63,173 bases of DNA from an uncultured Lachnospiraceae bacterium (GTDB lineage Bacteria > Bacillota > Clostridia > Lachnospirales > Lachnospiraceae): the NCBI GenBank assembly GCA_947626285.1, contig CANQRR010000013.1, positions 1-63,173 on the forward strand. The letters run 5' to 3'. The notes beneath the pieces are model-generated. The model was not told the origin of the DNA and did not search any database. It worked only from the letters and a program-made list of their open reading frames with translations. Shown here in pieces: positions 28,547 to 38,107 of the stretch (positions are counted from its first letter, which is position 1; the number at the start of each line of letters is the position of its first letter). The translations under genes were made by a program, and so were the position numbers.

Positions 28547-29578
28547 ATGAAGAGAGCGCTTATCACAGGAATCACAGGACAGGACGGTTCTTATCTGGCG
28601 GAGCTTCTGCTGGAGAAGGGCTATGAGGTATACGGCATCATGCGCCGCAAGAGCGTGGTGGATTACGGAAATGTGGAGCATATAAAAGACAAGATCCATT
28701 TTATCTACGCGGACATGACGGATCTGGTCTCGCTGATCTCCGCTATGCGGATCTCGCAGGCGGATGAGGTGTACAATCTCGCGGCGCAGTCGTTCGTGGC
28801 GACGAGCTGGGAACAGCCGCTGGCGACAGCGGACATCGACGCGCTCGGCGTGACGAATATGCTGGAGGCGATCCGCACGGTGAAGCCGGAGGCGCACTTC
28901 TACCAGGCGTCCACTTCGGAGATGTTCGGGCTGGTTCAGGAGATGCCGCAGAAGGAGACGACGCCGTTCTACCCGCGGAGTCCTTATGGAGTGGCCAAGC
29001 TCTACGGGCACTGGATCACGAAGAATTACCGCGAGAGCTACGGGCTGTTCGCGTGCAGCGGGATCCTCTTCAACCATGAGAGTGAGCGCCGCGGCCTGGA
29101 GTTTGTCACGAGGAAGATCACGAACGCGGTGGCGCGGATCAAACAGGGCGTGCAGGACTGCGTGGAGCTTGGAAATCTCGATTCGAAGCGGGACTGGGGG
29201 CATTCGAAGGACTACGTGCGCGCGATGTGGCTGATGCTGCAGCAGGATGAGCCGGACGATTACGTGATCGCGACGAACGAGACCCGGACAGTGCGCGAAT
29301 TTGTCGAGACGGCGTTCCGGCATGCCGGGATCGAGATCGCCTGGTCCGGCAGCGGTGTGGACGAGATGGGCTGCGACAGGGAGACGGGGAAAGTGATCGT
29401 CAAGGTGAACAGGGAGTTCTTCCGCCCGGCGGAGGTGGATGTGCTGCTCGGCGATCCGTCCAAGGCGGAGACGAAACTTGGCTGGGTGCGTGAGATTTCT
29501 TTCTCCGAGCTGGTGGAGCGCATGGTGAAGAATGATATGGCTCTGGTAGCGAAGGAGATCAAGGCCGCTGCGCTGTGA
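28547..29578 (+). CDS. gmd: GDP-mannose 4,6-dehydratase
   Basis: The 343-residue protein begins [20 protein letters not shown], the standard Gmd start, and carries [18 protein letters not shown] and the catalytic [12 protein letters not shown] near residue 147. It makes GDP-4-keto-6-deoxymannose. I chose 28547 because it gives the family N-terminus and lies 6 bases after GGGGAG; an open frame continues upstream to 28445 but is not conserved in character. rmd follows. Confidence 0.94.
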   Translation: MKRALITGITGQDGSYLAELLLEKGYEVYGIMRRKSVVDYGNVEHIKDKIHFIYADMTDLVSLISAMRISQADEVYNLAAQSFVATSWEQPLATADIDALGVTNMLEAIRTVKPEAHFYQASTSEMFGLVQEMPQKETTPFYPRSPYGVAKLYGHWITKNYRESYGLFACSGILFNHESERRGLEFVTRKITNAVARIKQGVQDCVELGNLDSKRDWGHSKDYVRAMWLMLQQDEPDDYVIATNETRTVREFVETAFRHAGIEIAWSGSGVDEMGCDRETGKVIVKVNREFFRPAEVDVLLGDPSKAETKLGWVREISFSELVERMVKNDMALVAKEIKAAAL

Positions 29579-29594
29579 GAACGAGGAGTAAAAT

Positions 29595-29649
29595 ACAGGG
29601 CTGCCAGGAGGATGATCGGAGGATCGTCTCTGTGGTATGCCCTGTTTTG
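29595..29649 (+). other. Hairpin between gmd and rmd
   Basis: ACAGGGC (29595-29601) pairs with GCCCTGT (29639-29645), with a further CCA/TGG inside, and TTTT follows. This could be a partial terminator or a processing hairpin that lowers rmd expression relative to gmd. Confidence 0.45.
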
Positions 29650-29669
29650 GCAATAAGAAAGGAACTGCG

Positions 29670-30641
29670 ATGAAGAAGGCATTGATTATCGGTGCGGCCG
29701 GCTTCGTGGGCAGCTATCTGATCCGCCAGCTTCTGGGGGATGGCTATCAGGTGACTGCGACGAAGATGCCGCAGGAGGCGATACCGGGAGAAGGTTTTGA
29801 GGTCCGAGATCTGGACATTCTGGATCAGCCGGCGATCGCGGCGCTTCTGGGGGAGGTGCGGCCGGACTGCATTTTCCATCTGGCGGCGCAGAGCTCCGTC
29901 TATCTGTCCTGGAAGAATCCGGGGCTCACGATCGACGTGAACATCAAGGGCAGCGTGAACCTGATGGATGCGGTTCGTTCTCTGGACTATAAGCCTCGGG
30001 TGCTGCTGATCGGATCCAGTGAGGAATACGGGCATATCGCGCCGGGCGAGACGAAGATCGCCGAGACGAGCGCGGTACATCCGGGAAATATCTACGCGGC
30101 GACGAAGGTCTGCCAGAACCTGATCGGCAGGATCTATGTGGACGCCTACGGCATGGAGATGATGTCGGTCCGCGCGTTCAACCACATCGGGCCGAATCAG
30201 TCCCCGATGTTTGTCGTGGCGGATTTCTGCAAGCAGGCGGCGGAGATCGAGAAGGGTCTGAAGGAGCCGGTCATCCGCGTGGGCAATCTCAGCGCGTACA
30301 GGGATTTCACGGACGTCCGGGATATCGTGCGCGCTTACCGTATGCTGATGGAGAAGGGCGCGCCGGGGGAGACCTACAATGTGGGGAGCGGGCACGCCGT
30401 ACAGATCCGGGAGATCCTGGACCAGATCCTTGTGCTCTCGAAGACGCGGATCTCTGTGGAGGTGGATCCGCAGAAATTTCGCCCGGTGGACGTGCCGATC
30501 GTGGAGGCGGATACGCGCAAGCTGCGGGAGTGTACCGGCTGGGAGCGGAGGATCCCGTTGAAGCAGACGCTGCAGGAGACGCTGGACTACTGGAGGGCGC
30601 AGACGGCTGGGAGAGACGGCGGGTTTGTCGTTTCGGAATGA
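29670..30641 (+). CDS. rmd: GDP-4-dehydro-6-deoxy-D-mannose reductase
   Basis: The 323-residue extended SDR protein begins MKKALIIGAAGFVGSYL and contains SSEEYG, a YAATKVCQNL active site near residue 142, RAFNHIGPNQSP near residue 170 and YRDFTDVRDIVRAY near residue 210, the pattern of RMD enzymes. It reduces the Gmd product to GDP-D-rhamnose. An alternative would be a GDP-fucose synthase, but the sequence fits RMD better. The start at 29670 follows AAAGGA; an upstream ATG at 29637 lies in the hairpin region. Confidence 0.87.
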   Translation: MKKALIIGAAGFVGSYLIRQLLGDGYQVTATKMPQEAIPGEGFEVRDLDILDQPAIAALLGEVRPDCIFHLAAQSSVYLSWKNPGLTIDVNIKGSVNLMDAVRSLDYKPRVLLIGSSEEYGHIAPGETKIAETSAVHPGNIYAATKVCQNLIGRIYVDAYGMEMMSVRAFNHIGPNQSPMFVVADFCKQAAEIEKGLKEPVIRVGNLSAYRDFTDVRDIVRAYRMLMEKGAPGETYNVGSGHAVQIREILDQILVLSKTRISVEVDPQKFRPVDVPIVEADTRKLRECTGWERRIPLKQTLQETLDYWRAQTAGRDGGFVVSE

Positions 30642-30655
30642 AAAGGAGAACAGAA

Positions 30656-32383
30656 ATGGGATACAAAGAAAAATACGAGTACTGGCGTACCGACGCGTAT
30701 TTTGATGCGGAGACAAAGGCGGAGCTTGCGGCCATCGCGGACAATGAGGCAGAGATCGAGGATCGGTTCTACCGGGATCTGTCGTTCGGGACCGGCGGCC
30801 TGCGCGGCGTGATCGGCGCGGGGACGAACCGCATGAACGTCTACACGGTGCGCAAAGCGACGCAGGGACTGGCGAATTTTATCCGCATGGAGAACGGGCA
30901 GGACAAGGGCGTGGCGATCGCCTTCGACTCCCGCAGGATGTCCCCGGAGTTCGCGGATGAGGCGGCGCTGTGCCTGGCGGCGAACGGGATCAAAGCCTAT
31001 GTGTTTGAGTCGCTGCGGCCGACGCCGGAACTGTCTTTCGCGGTGCGCGAGTTGGGTTGTATCGCGGGGATCGTGATCACGGCGAGCCACAATCCGCCGG
31101 AGTATAACGGCTACAAGGTGTACTGGGAGGACGGCGCGCAGATCACGTACCCGAAGGATCAGGAGATCATTGCTGAGGTCGGCCGGGTGACGGACTACGC
31201 CACGGTAAAGACGATGACGAAGGAGGCGGCGCAGACAGCCGGACTCTACCGGACGATCGGAGCTGAGATCGACGACCGCTATATCGCGGAGCTGAAGAAA
31301 CAGATCATCCATCCGGAGATCATCCGGAAAGTGGCCGACGAGATCACGATCGTCTACACGCCGCTGCACGGGACGGGCAACCTTCCGGTGCGCAGGGTGC
31401 TTTCCGAGCTGGGATTCAAAAAGGTCTATGTCGTGCCGGAGCAGGAGAAGCCGGACGGGAATTTCCCGACGGTGTCCTATCCGAACCCGGAGGATCCGAA
31501 CGCGTTTGCGCTGGCGCTCTCCCTCGCGAAGAAGGTGGACGCGGACATCGTACTGGCGACGGACCCGGACGCGGATCGTCTCGGGGTGTACGCAAAGGAT
31601 GCCGTGAGCGGGGAGTACATGCCGTTTACGGGGAATATGTCCGGGATGATCATCGCGGAATACATTCTAGCGCGCAGGAAAGAGAACGGGACGCTGCCGG
31701 CAGACGGCGCGCTTGTGAAGACGATCGTGACGACGGATATGGCGGATGTGATCGCGGAACAATATCAGGTGAAGCTGATCGAGGTGCTCACCGGGTTCAA
31801 ATACATCGGAGAGCAGATCAAGTTCTTTGAACAGCAGCACAGCTATAAATACCTGTTCGGCATGGAGGAGAGCTACGGCTGCCTGGTCGGCACGCACGCG
31901 CGCGACAAGGACGCCTGCGTGGCGGTGATGGCGCTGTGCGAGGCGGCGGCCTGGTGCAAGAGCCAGGGCAGGACGCTCTGGGACCAGATGCTGAAGCTTT
32001 ACCGGAGTTACGGATATTTCCGGGAAGGTCTGGAGTCTGTCACGCTGAAGGGCGTCGACGGGAGCGAGAAGATCCGGGCGATGATGGCGCGCATGCGCGC
32101 GGCGGCTCCGGAGGAGTTCGCGGGGCTTAAGGTGCTGGAGATCCGGGATTATCAGGAGAACACGATCCGGGACAGCAAAAGCGGAGAGACGCGTCCGACC
32201 GGTCTGCCGAAGTCAAACGTCCTGTACTATAAACTGGAAAACAATTCCTGGTGCTGCGCGCGGCCGTCCGGGACCGAGCCGAAGATCAAGTTCTATATGG
32301 GTGTGAAGGGAACGAGCCTGGAGGATTCCTCTAAAAAGCTGGAAGAGCTGCGGGCGGCGCTGCTTGCATTCGCCGGGGTGTAG
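30656..32383 (+). CDS. Phosphosugar mutase (phosphoglucomutase/phosphomannomutase)
   Basis: The 575-residue protein of the PgcA type has the phosphoserine loop VITASHNPPEYNGYK near residue 140, the metal loop ATDPDADRLG near residue 303, GMEESYGCLVG near residue 400 and the phosphate-binding RPSGTEPKIKFY near residue 537. It interconverts hexose 6- and 1-phosphates and could supply mannose-1-phosphate for ManC and glucose-1-phosphate for RfbF. The start at 30656 is 7 bases after AAGGAG; the frame is open further upstream inside rmd. Confidence 0.9.
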   Translation: MGYKEKYEYWRTDAYFDAETKAELAAIADNEAEIEDRFYRDLSFGTGGLRGVIGAGTNRMNVYTVRKATQGLANFIRMENGQDKGVAIAFDSRRMSPEFADEAALCLAANGIKAYVFESLRPTPELSFAVRELGCIAGIVITASHNPPEYNGYKVYWEDGAQITYPKDQEIIAEVGRVTDYATVKTMTKEAAQTAGLYRTIGAEIDDRYIAELKKQIIHPEIIRKVADEITIVYTPLHGTGNLPVRRVLSELGFKKVYVVPEQEKPDGNFPTVSYPNPEDPNAFALALSLAKKVDADIVLATDPDADRLGVYAKDAVSGEYMPFTGNMSGMIIAEYILARRKENGTLPADGALVKTIVTTDMADVIAEQYQVKLIEVLTGFKYIGEQIKFFEQQHSYKYLFGMEESYGCLVGTHARDKDACVAVMALCEAAAWCKSQGRTLWDQMLKLYRSYGYFREGLESVTLKGVDGSEKIRAMMARMRAAAPEEFAGLKVLEIRDYQENTIRDSKSGETRPTGLPKSNVLYYKLENNSWCCARPSGTEPKIKFYMGVKGTSLEDSSKKLEELRAALLAFAGV

Positions 32384-32538
32384 TGAGCGCTCCGTATCTG
32401 TGTGATGCAGGCGCAGATTGCTTCTCAGGCTACGAGCGGCGGTGCCTGCGTTTGTCGGTGTAGGGTGGACGGAGGGCGCCGGGGCTTGCACGGAGCGTGC
32501 ATGGCAGAAAATACAGGGAAAGAGAGACGTAGGATCCG

Positions 32539-34863
32539 ATGAAATGTCTGATTCTGGCGGGCGGAAAGGGAAACAGTCTCTGGCCGCTCTCGCGGGAGGA
32601 ATATCCCAAGCAGTTTATGCAGATCAAAAAGAACCGCTCGCTGCTGCAGGAGACCGTCGCGCGGAACATCCCGTTCTGCGACGAGTTCCTGATCGCGACG
32701 AACGCGTCGTATCATTTCATCGTGGAGGGCCAGATGAAGGCGTTCCAGGGCTTGAAGTACCGCTGTATTCTGGAGGAGGAAGGGCGCAAGACCGCTCCGG
32801 CGATCGCGCTTGCGTGTATGTATCTGAACCCCTCCGAGCTGGTGTATGTGGTATCGGCGGACCAGATCATCGAGGGACCGGAGTACAAGGAGACGGTGAT
32901 GCGGGGACAGGCGCTGGCCAGACAGGGAAGGCTGGTCACGTTCGGTATGAAGGCGCTCTCGGCGCACACCGGCTATGGCTATATCCGCAGTGAGAAAGAG
33001 CAGGTGCTGGAATTCTGCGAGAAGCCCGATGCGGACACGGCAAAGCGTTATCTCGCGAGCGGGGACTATCTCTGGAACAGCGGCAATTTTCTGTTCTGCG
33101 CGGGGGATTTCCTGCACGAGCTGGAGCGGTACGCGCCGGAAATATATAAGGCCTGTCGTGCGATCCGCGGCCGGACGAAATTCAGCGGGCGCGCGCTTCG
33201 GATTCCGCGCAGGGAGATGGCCGAGATTCCCGCAGTATCCGTGGAGCAGGCCGTTTTTGAACGCTCCGGGCATGTGTCGGTCGTGCGCGCGGCGTTCCAC
33301 TGGTATGACATCGGAGATCTGGAGATCCTCTCTGCCTATATGAAGGATGACGAGGGCGCGAATGTGATCCGCAGCAACTGTGAAAATCTGACGGTCATCA
33401 ATCAGACGGACCATCAGCTTGTCGTTGTGAACGGACTGCGGGACGTTGCGATCGTGAACACGGACGACGCGCTGTACGTCACGGCGAGGGAAAGCGGTCC
33501 GGCGATCAAGCAGATCATGCAGGGACACCCGGAGTACGGCGCTTATTTTGAAAAATCCCGGGTGGTCTACCGCCCGTGGGGCTGGTATGAGATTCTGAAT
33601 TATACGGCAAATTATAAGGTGAAAAAAGTGCTTGTCTATCCGGGGCGGGCGCTCACCCGGCACACGCACGCTATGCGCAGCGAGCAGTGGTCGGTGGTGC
33701 AGGGGACGGCGACAGTGACCCTGGGCGATGAGACAAGGGAGCTTCCCGTGTACCACAGCATCGAGGTGCCGCTGGGAGTCAGTCACATGCTGGCGAATCG
33801 GACGGAAGAGGATCTGATCATCATGGAGGTGTCGTTCGGCCCTCAAGTGACGGAGAATGACAAAGAGAATGTGACGGAGACGCAGACGGAAGCAGGTGTC
33901 GCGGAGGCGCTGATCCGCTGTGAGCCGGCGTTCAAGGATTATCTCTGGGGCGGTACAAAGCTTCGGGATATCTACGGAAAGAACTGCGATTACGACGTGA
34001 TCGCGGAAAGCTGGGAGCTGTCGGCGCATGAGGACGGACAGTGCCGTGTGGCCTCCGGGCACTACCGCGGGATGCTGTTCGGGGAGTACTTAAGAGAGAT
34101 CGGGGAGGAGGCGCTCGGCTGGAAATGCCAGGCGTTTGAGAAATTCCCTCTGCTGATCAAGTTCATCGACGCGCGCAGTCCGCTGTCGGTGCAGGTGCAT
34201 CCGGACGACGCGTACGCGCTCTCGAACGAGAACGAGTACGGGAAAAGCGAATTGTGGTATGTGGTGGACTGCGAGCCGGGCGCCTGCCTGTACTATGGTC
34301 TGAACCGGGCAGTTTCCGCACAGGAACTGAAAACGCGCGCGCAGAATGACACGCTCACGGAGATCCTGAATCGCGTGGAGGTGCACCGGGGCGACACGTT
34401 TTTCGTCGAGGCGGGGACGATCCACGCGATCGGAGGCGGTATCCTGCTGTGCGAGATCCAGCAGAACTCGAACTGCACATATCGGTTGTACGACTACGGG
34501 CGGCTTGATAAGTATGGCAGCCCGCGTCCGCTGCATCTTGACAAGGCCGCGGCTGTAGCGGATGTGCAGGGCGGAGGAGATGAAATGCTCTCTTATCCGT
34601 TGGAAGAGCAGGAGGGATATCGGACGCGGAAGCTCTGCGCGTGTAAATATTTCACAAGCGTCCGTTACGAAGTGGATGAGAGCGTGTGCATCCCGGTCGA
34701 TGAGACTTCGTTTTCCGCGCTCGTGTTCCTGGAGGGACAGGGAAAGATCCGTGTGTCGGATGAATCGCTGGAATTTCGCCCTGCGGACTGCTTTTTCGTC
34801 CATGCAGGAAAGCGGAACATAGAGATACAGGGGAAAGGCAGTTTTATCCTGACACGGCTGTGA
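32539..34863 (+). CDS. Three-domain fusion: ManC-like, cupin PMI and class I PMI
   Basis: The 774-residue protein joins three parts. Residues 1-330 are a mannose-1-phosphate guanylyltransferase domain (LAGGKGNSLWPLSREEYPKQF, CEKPDAD). Residues 345-435 are the cupin type II phosphomannose isomerase (YRPWGWYEILNY, LTRHTHAMRSEQW). Residues 455-774 resemble a whole class I phosphomannose isomerase (AFKDYLWGGTKLRDIYGK, LSVQVHPDD, VEAGTIHAIGGG). Bifunctional ManC-cupin proteins are common; an added class I isomerase is not something I recognise as standard. In the signature loop the usual Arg (GTRLWP) is Ser (GNSLWP), so the guanylyl transfer may be impaired, while the separate manC at 27328 keeps it. 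Confidence 0.85.
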   Translation: MKCLILAGGKGNSLWPLSREEYPKQFMQIKKNRSLLQETVARNIPFCDEFLIATNASYHFIVEGQMKAFQGLKYRCILEEEGRKTAPAIALACMYLNPSELVYVVSADQIIEGPEYKETVMRGQALARQGRLVTFGMKALSAHTGYGYIRSEKEQVLEFCEKPDADTAKRYLASGDYLWNSGNFLFCAGDFLHELERYAPEIYKACRAIRGRTKFSGRALRIPRREMAEIPAVSVEQAVFERSGHVSVVRAAFHWYDIGDLEILSAYMKDDEGANVIRSNCENLTVINQTDHQLVVVNGLRDVAIVNTDDALYVTARESGPAIKQIMQGHPEYGAYFEKSRVVYRPWGWYEILNYTANYKVKKVLVYPGRALTRHTHAMRSEQWSVVQGTATVTLGDETRELPVYHSIEVPLGVSHMLANRTEEDLIIMEVSFGPQVTENDKENVTETQTEAGVAEALIRCEPAFKDYLWGGTKLRDIYGKNCDYDVIAESWELSAHEDGQCRVASGHYRGMLFGEYLREIGEEALGWKCQAFEKFPLLIKFIDARSPLSVQVHPDDAYALSNENEYGKSELWYVVDCEPGACLYYGLNRAVSAQELKTRAQNDTLTEILNRVEVHRGDTFFVEAGTIHAIGGGILLCEIQQNSNCTYRLYDYGRLDKYGSPRPLHLDKAAAVADVQGGGDEMLSYPLEEQEGYRTRKLCACKYFTSVRYEVDESVCIPVDETSFSALVFLEGQGKIRVSDESLEFRPADCFFVHAGKRNIEIQGKGSFILTRL

Positions 34864-34903
34864 GGCCGGAAAAGCGGTAACGTTTCAGAGGAGAACAGAC
34901 AGT

Positions 34904-36334
34904 ATGTACAGTGGAAAAAGGAACAGCTGGATAAAGCATCTCGATTTTATGCTGATCGATATCGCCTGTATTTGTGTCGCGCTGTTTCTGGCGTACGGCT
35001 TTCGGCATGGGTTTTCCAGCGATTACGCGCGCGGCGAATACATCAACATCGGTCTCGTCATGATCGTGCTGGATCTTGGGATCGTGTTTTTCCGGAACAG
35101 CTATAAGGATGTGATCCGCAGAGGTTATCTGAGGGAGCTGGAGGCGGCGGTCGCGCATTTTTCGATGGTGATCGTCGGCACGCTTCTGTATTTGTATCTT
35201 ATAAAACAGTCAGAGTTTTTTTCCAGACTGACCCTGGGCTGGACCTGGCTGATCGGCTGCGCGCTGATGTATTTTTGCAGGATCGCACTGAAGACCTGGC
35301 TGCGCCGCAGGATCATGCAGCGGGAGAAGCTGATCTCGGTGCTGCTTGTGCTCTCGGAGGATACGGCGGAGGAGACGATCCGTCGGCTGCAGGAGACAAA
35401 ATACCGCGATTTTGACATTACCGGCGTCATCGTGCTGAGCGCGCCGGAAGCGGAGTCACGCAGGAGCAAGGTGCGCGCGATCCGGGGGATCCCGGTCGTG
35501 GCGGACGAGGAACACTTCGCGGAGTACATTAAGAATCATGTGGTGGACGAGCTGTTTGTCAACGTGTCCGGGCTGTATCCGCAGGCGGAGACGATCATGC
35601 AGCAGTGTGTGCAGATGGGGATCACGGTGCACCAGAACCTGCAGGGGATCATGAACGGCGCGGGCAGCAAGGTCGTGGACGATTTCGCCGGATATATGGT
35701 GCTCACGAGCAGTCTCAAGGTGGCGTCCTACAGCGAGCTGTTCCTGAAGCGCTGTATGGACATCGCAGGGGCGGTGATCGGACTGCTCATCACCGCGGTC
35801 CTGTACCCGTTCGTGGCGGTGGCAGTGAAGAGAAAAAGTCCGGGGCCGGTGCTGTTTGCGCAGGAGCGCGTGGGCCGGAACGGGCGGCGGATCCGGATCC
35901 ATAAGTTCCGCTCGATGGACTTGAATGCGGAGGAGCGCAAGGGTGACCTGCTGGCGCACAACCAGATGCAGGGGCAGATGTTTAAGATCAAGGACGATCC
36001 GAGGATCATTCCGGGGATTGGCGAGTTTATCCGCAGGACGTCGATCGATGAGTTTCCGCAGTTTTGGAACGTGCTCAAGGGCGAGATGAGCCTGGTGGGG
36101 ACGCGGCCGCCGACGGTTGAAGAATATGAGCAGTACGATATGCATCACCTTGTGCGGATGTCGATCAAGCCGGGCTTGACCGGCCTGTGGCAGGTGAGCG
36201 GGCGAAACGAGATCACGGATTTCGAGGAGGTCGTCCGGCTGGACACGAAATACATCGAGGAGTGGAACCTGAATCTTGACATCAAGATCCTGATGAAGAC
36301 GATCACACTGATGTTCCGTGGCAACGGAGAGTGA
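34904..36334 (+). CDS. WbaP-type undecaprenyl-phosphate sugar phosphotransferase
   Basis: The 476-residue protein has about four N-terminal membrane segments (residues 8-130), a Rossmann-like middle domain, a re-entrant segment near residue 287 (MDIAGAVIGLLITAVLYPF) and a C-terminal bacterial sugar transferase domain with KFRSMDLNAEERKGD, RRTSIDEFPQFWNVLKGEMS, GTRPPTVEEYE and KPGLTGLWQVSGR. It attaches a sugar phosphate to undecaprenyl phosphate and so begins the lipid-linked repeat unit. Start follows GAGGAG. Confidence 0.92.
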   Translation: MYSGKRNSWIKHLDFMLIDIACICVALFLAYGFRHGFSSDYARGEYINIGLVMIVLDLGIVFFRNSYKDVIRRGYLRELEAAVAHFSMVIVGTLLYLYLIKQSEFFSRLTLGWTWLIGCALMYFCRIALKTWLRRRIMQREKLISVLLVLSEDTAEETIRRLQETKYRDFDITGVIVLSAPEAESRRSKVRAIRGIPVVADEEHFAEYIKNHVVDELFVNVSGLYPQAETIMQQCVQMGITVHQNLQGIMNGAGSKVVDDFAGYMVLTSSLKVASYSELFLKRCMDIAGAVIGLLITAVLYPFVAVAVKRKSPGPVLFAQERVGRNGRRIRIHKFRSMDLNAEERKGDLLAHNQMQGQMFKIKDDPRIIPGIGEFIRRTSIDEFPQFWNVLKGEMSLVGTRPPTVEEYEQYDMHHLVRMSIKPGLTGLWQVSGRNEITDFEEVVRLDTKYIEEWNLNLDIKILMKTITLMFRGNGE

Positions 36335-36352
36335 GAAGGAAGGAGCAGACAT

Positions 36353-37294
36353 ATGAAGGTACTTGTCACCGGCGTCGCCGGCCAGCTCGGCCACGACGTG
36401 ATGAATGAGCTCGCGAAGAGAGGATATGAAGGGATCGGTTCGGACCTCGCGCCGGAGTACGGCGGAATCGCGGACGGTTCTGCCGTGACAGAGATGCCCT
36501 ATGTGCCGATGGACATCACGGACGCGGCGTGCGTGGAGCGCGTGCTCTCAGGCGCGGCTCCGGACGTGGTGGTGCACTGCGCGGCGTGGACGGCGGTGGA
36601 TCTGGCGGAGGACGACGACAAGGTGGAGAAGGTTCGTCTGGTCAACGCCAAAGGGACGGAGCACATCGCACTGGTCTGTAAAAAGCTCTCCTGCAAGATG
36701 GTCTATCTCTCGACGGACTATGTCTTTGACGGGCAGGGGGAACAGCCCTGGGAGCCGGACTGCAAGGATTATAAGCCGCTGAACGTCTACGGGCAGACGA
36801 AGCTCGAGGGCGAACTCGCGGTGTCCGGGAATCTGGATAAATATTTCATTGTCCGTATCGCCTGGGTGTTCGGGCTGAACGGAAAGAATTTCATCAAAAC
36901 GATGCTGAACCTGGGAAAAACCCACGACACGATCCGCGTAGTCTCAGACCAGATCGGCACGCCGACCTACACTTACGATCTGGCGCGGCTGTTGATCGAT
37001 ATGATCGGAACGGAAAAATACGGGTATTACCACGCGACGAACGAGGGCGGCTACATCAGCTGGTATGAGTTCACGAAGGAGATCTTTCGCCAGGCCGCGG
37101 CGCTCGGACACGAGGAGTACCGCGAGGACAAGCTGACGGTGATCCCGGTGACGACCGCCGAATACGGAGCGTCGAAGGCAAAGCGCCCGTTTAATTCCAG
37201 ACTGGACAAGAGCAAGCTGAGCGAAAACGGATTTGTCCCGCTGCCGACCTGGCAGGACGCGCTCGAGCGCTATCTCCGGGAGATCGGCTTCTGA
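36353..37294 (+). CDS. rfbD: dTDP-4-dehydrorhamnose reductase-like SDR
   Basis: The 313-residue protein begins KVLVTGVAGQLGHDVMNEL and has CAAWTAVDLAEDD, YLSTDYVFDGQGEQPW and VYGQTKLEGE (catalytic Tyr/Lys) near residue 148, typical of RmlD. It would complete dTDP-L-rhamnose, but rfbA, rfbB and rfbC are not in the window and must be elsewhere if that is its role. AAGGAG precedes the ATG. Confidence 0.88.
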   Translation: MKVLVTGVAGQLGHDVMNELAKRGYEGIGSDLAPEYGGIADGSAVTEMPYVPMDITDAACVERVLSGAAPDVVVHCAAWTAVDLAEDDDKVEKVRLVNAKGTEHIALVCKKLSCKMVYLSTDYVFDGQGEQPWEPDCKDYKPLNVYGQTKLEGELAVSGNLDKYFIVRIAWVFGLNGKNFIKTMLNLGKTHDTIRVVSDQIGTPTYTYDLARLLIDMIGTEKYGYYHATNEGGYISWYEFTKEIFRQAAALGHEEYREDKLTVIPVTTAEYGASKAKRPFNSRLDKSKLSENGFVPLPTWQDALERYLREIGF

Positions 37295-37308
37295 GGGGAA
37301 GAATGAAT

Positions 37309-37337
37309 TTGACGGCGGGAGCGATTCGAGGTACAAT
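37309..37337 (+). promoter_or_regulatory. Sigma-A promoter for the small gene and CBS gene
   Basis: TTGACG (37309-37314), a 17-base spacer and TACAAT (37332-37337). Its position inside the longer open frame starting at 37303 shows that the short start at 37405 is the real one. Confidence 0.7.
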
Positions 37338-37404
37338 AACCAGAGGAAAGACCGGACAGTACAGCAGGGACTGGCGGCATGATAAGGAGGAAATCACAGG
37401 GATT

Positions 37405-37599
37405 ATGGACAAAAAGTTTTTGCTGACGTACACTGCGGCCGGATATGATGGATTTCCACATTCGTTTCACGCATGGTTTGGCACGGAGGACGAACTGAGG
37501 ACGTTTGTCGAGACAGAGAGCGCCAAAGACGCAAAGCTGGAAGTGGATCTGGCAGTTGAGATCCAGGCGTGCCGACCGATCGACCTGCAGCAGTCCTGA
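37405..37599 (+). CDS. Small protein of unknown function (64 residues)
   Basis: I do not recognise it. The protein starts MDKKFLLTYTAAGYDGFPH, has an even mix of charged and hydrophobic residues, no membrane segment and no Cys cluster apart from one Cys near the end. AAGGAGG lies 14 bases before the ATG, which is long. It shares a promoter with the CBS-domain gene 34 bases downstream, so the two may be functionally linked. Confidence 0.6.
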   Translation: MDKKFLLTYTAAGYDGFPHSFHAWFGTEDELRTFVETESAKDAKLEVDLAVEIQACRPIDLQQS

Positions 37600-37633
37600 T
37601 GGAATTTTTGCGAAACAAATGGGAGAGTAACGC

Positions 37634-38044
37634 ATGAATGTCTTGTTTTATCTTGTGCCGAAAAGCGACGTGATCTATCTGTACGACGACTACACGCTGC
37701 GCCAGGCGCTCGAGAAAATGGAGTACCACAAGTACGGTTCCGTGCCGATCATCAATCGCGCAGGGGGCTATGTCGGCACGCTCACGGAGGGGGATATACT
37801 CTGGGAGATTCGGAGGCAGGGGAACATCGACCTGCGCACGGCGGAAGAGATTCCGATCCGCCGCCTGCACCGCAAGCGGGATAACCAGCCGGTCAACGTG
37901 AACTGCAACATCGAGGATCTTGTCATGACCTCCTTAAACCAGAACTTTGTGCCGGTGATCGATGACAATGGCATATTTATTGGAATCGTTACCAGAAAAA
38001 GCATCATCGAATATTGTTATAACCAGTATAAAAAGCTTGTCTGA
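37634..38044 (+). CDS. CBS-domain protein
   Basis: The 136-residue protein consists almost only of two CBS motifs: DYTLRQALEKMEYHKYGSVPIINRAG (residues 19-44, with TLTEGDIL following) and EDLVMTSLNQNFVPVIDDNG near residue 96 with IGIVTRKSIIEY. CBS pairs bind adenine nucleotides and regulate partners. Being free-standing, it probably acts as a sensor for an unidentified protein. Confidence 0.88.
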   Translation: MNVLFYLVPKSDVIYLYDDYTLRQALEKMEYHKYGSVPIINRAGGYVGTLTEGDILWEIRRQGNIDLRTAEEIPIRRLHRKRDNQPVNVNCNIEDLVMTSLNQNFVPVIDDNGIFIGIVTRKSIIEYCYNQYKKLV

Positions 38045-38065
38045 ATTGATTGTTTGTGATAGAAT
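38037..38065 (+). promoter_or_regulatory. Sigma-A promoter before the amidase
   Basis: TTGTCT (38037-38042), overlapping the end of the CBS gene, a 17-base spacer and TAGAAT (38060-38065). Confidence 0.5.
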
Positions 38066-38107
38066 GTTTCGAAAACGCAGCAATCAAAAGAGATGGAGTG
38101 GTGTAAA

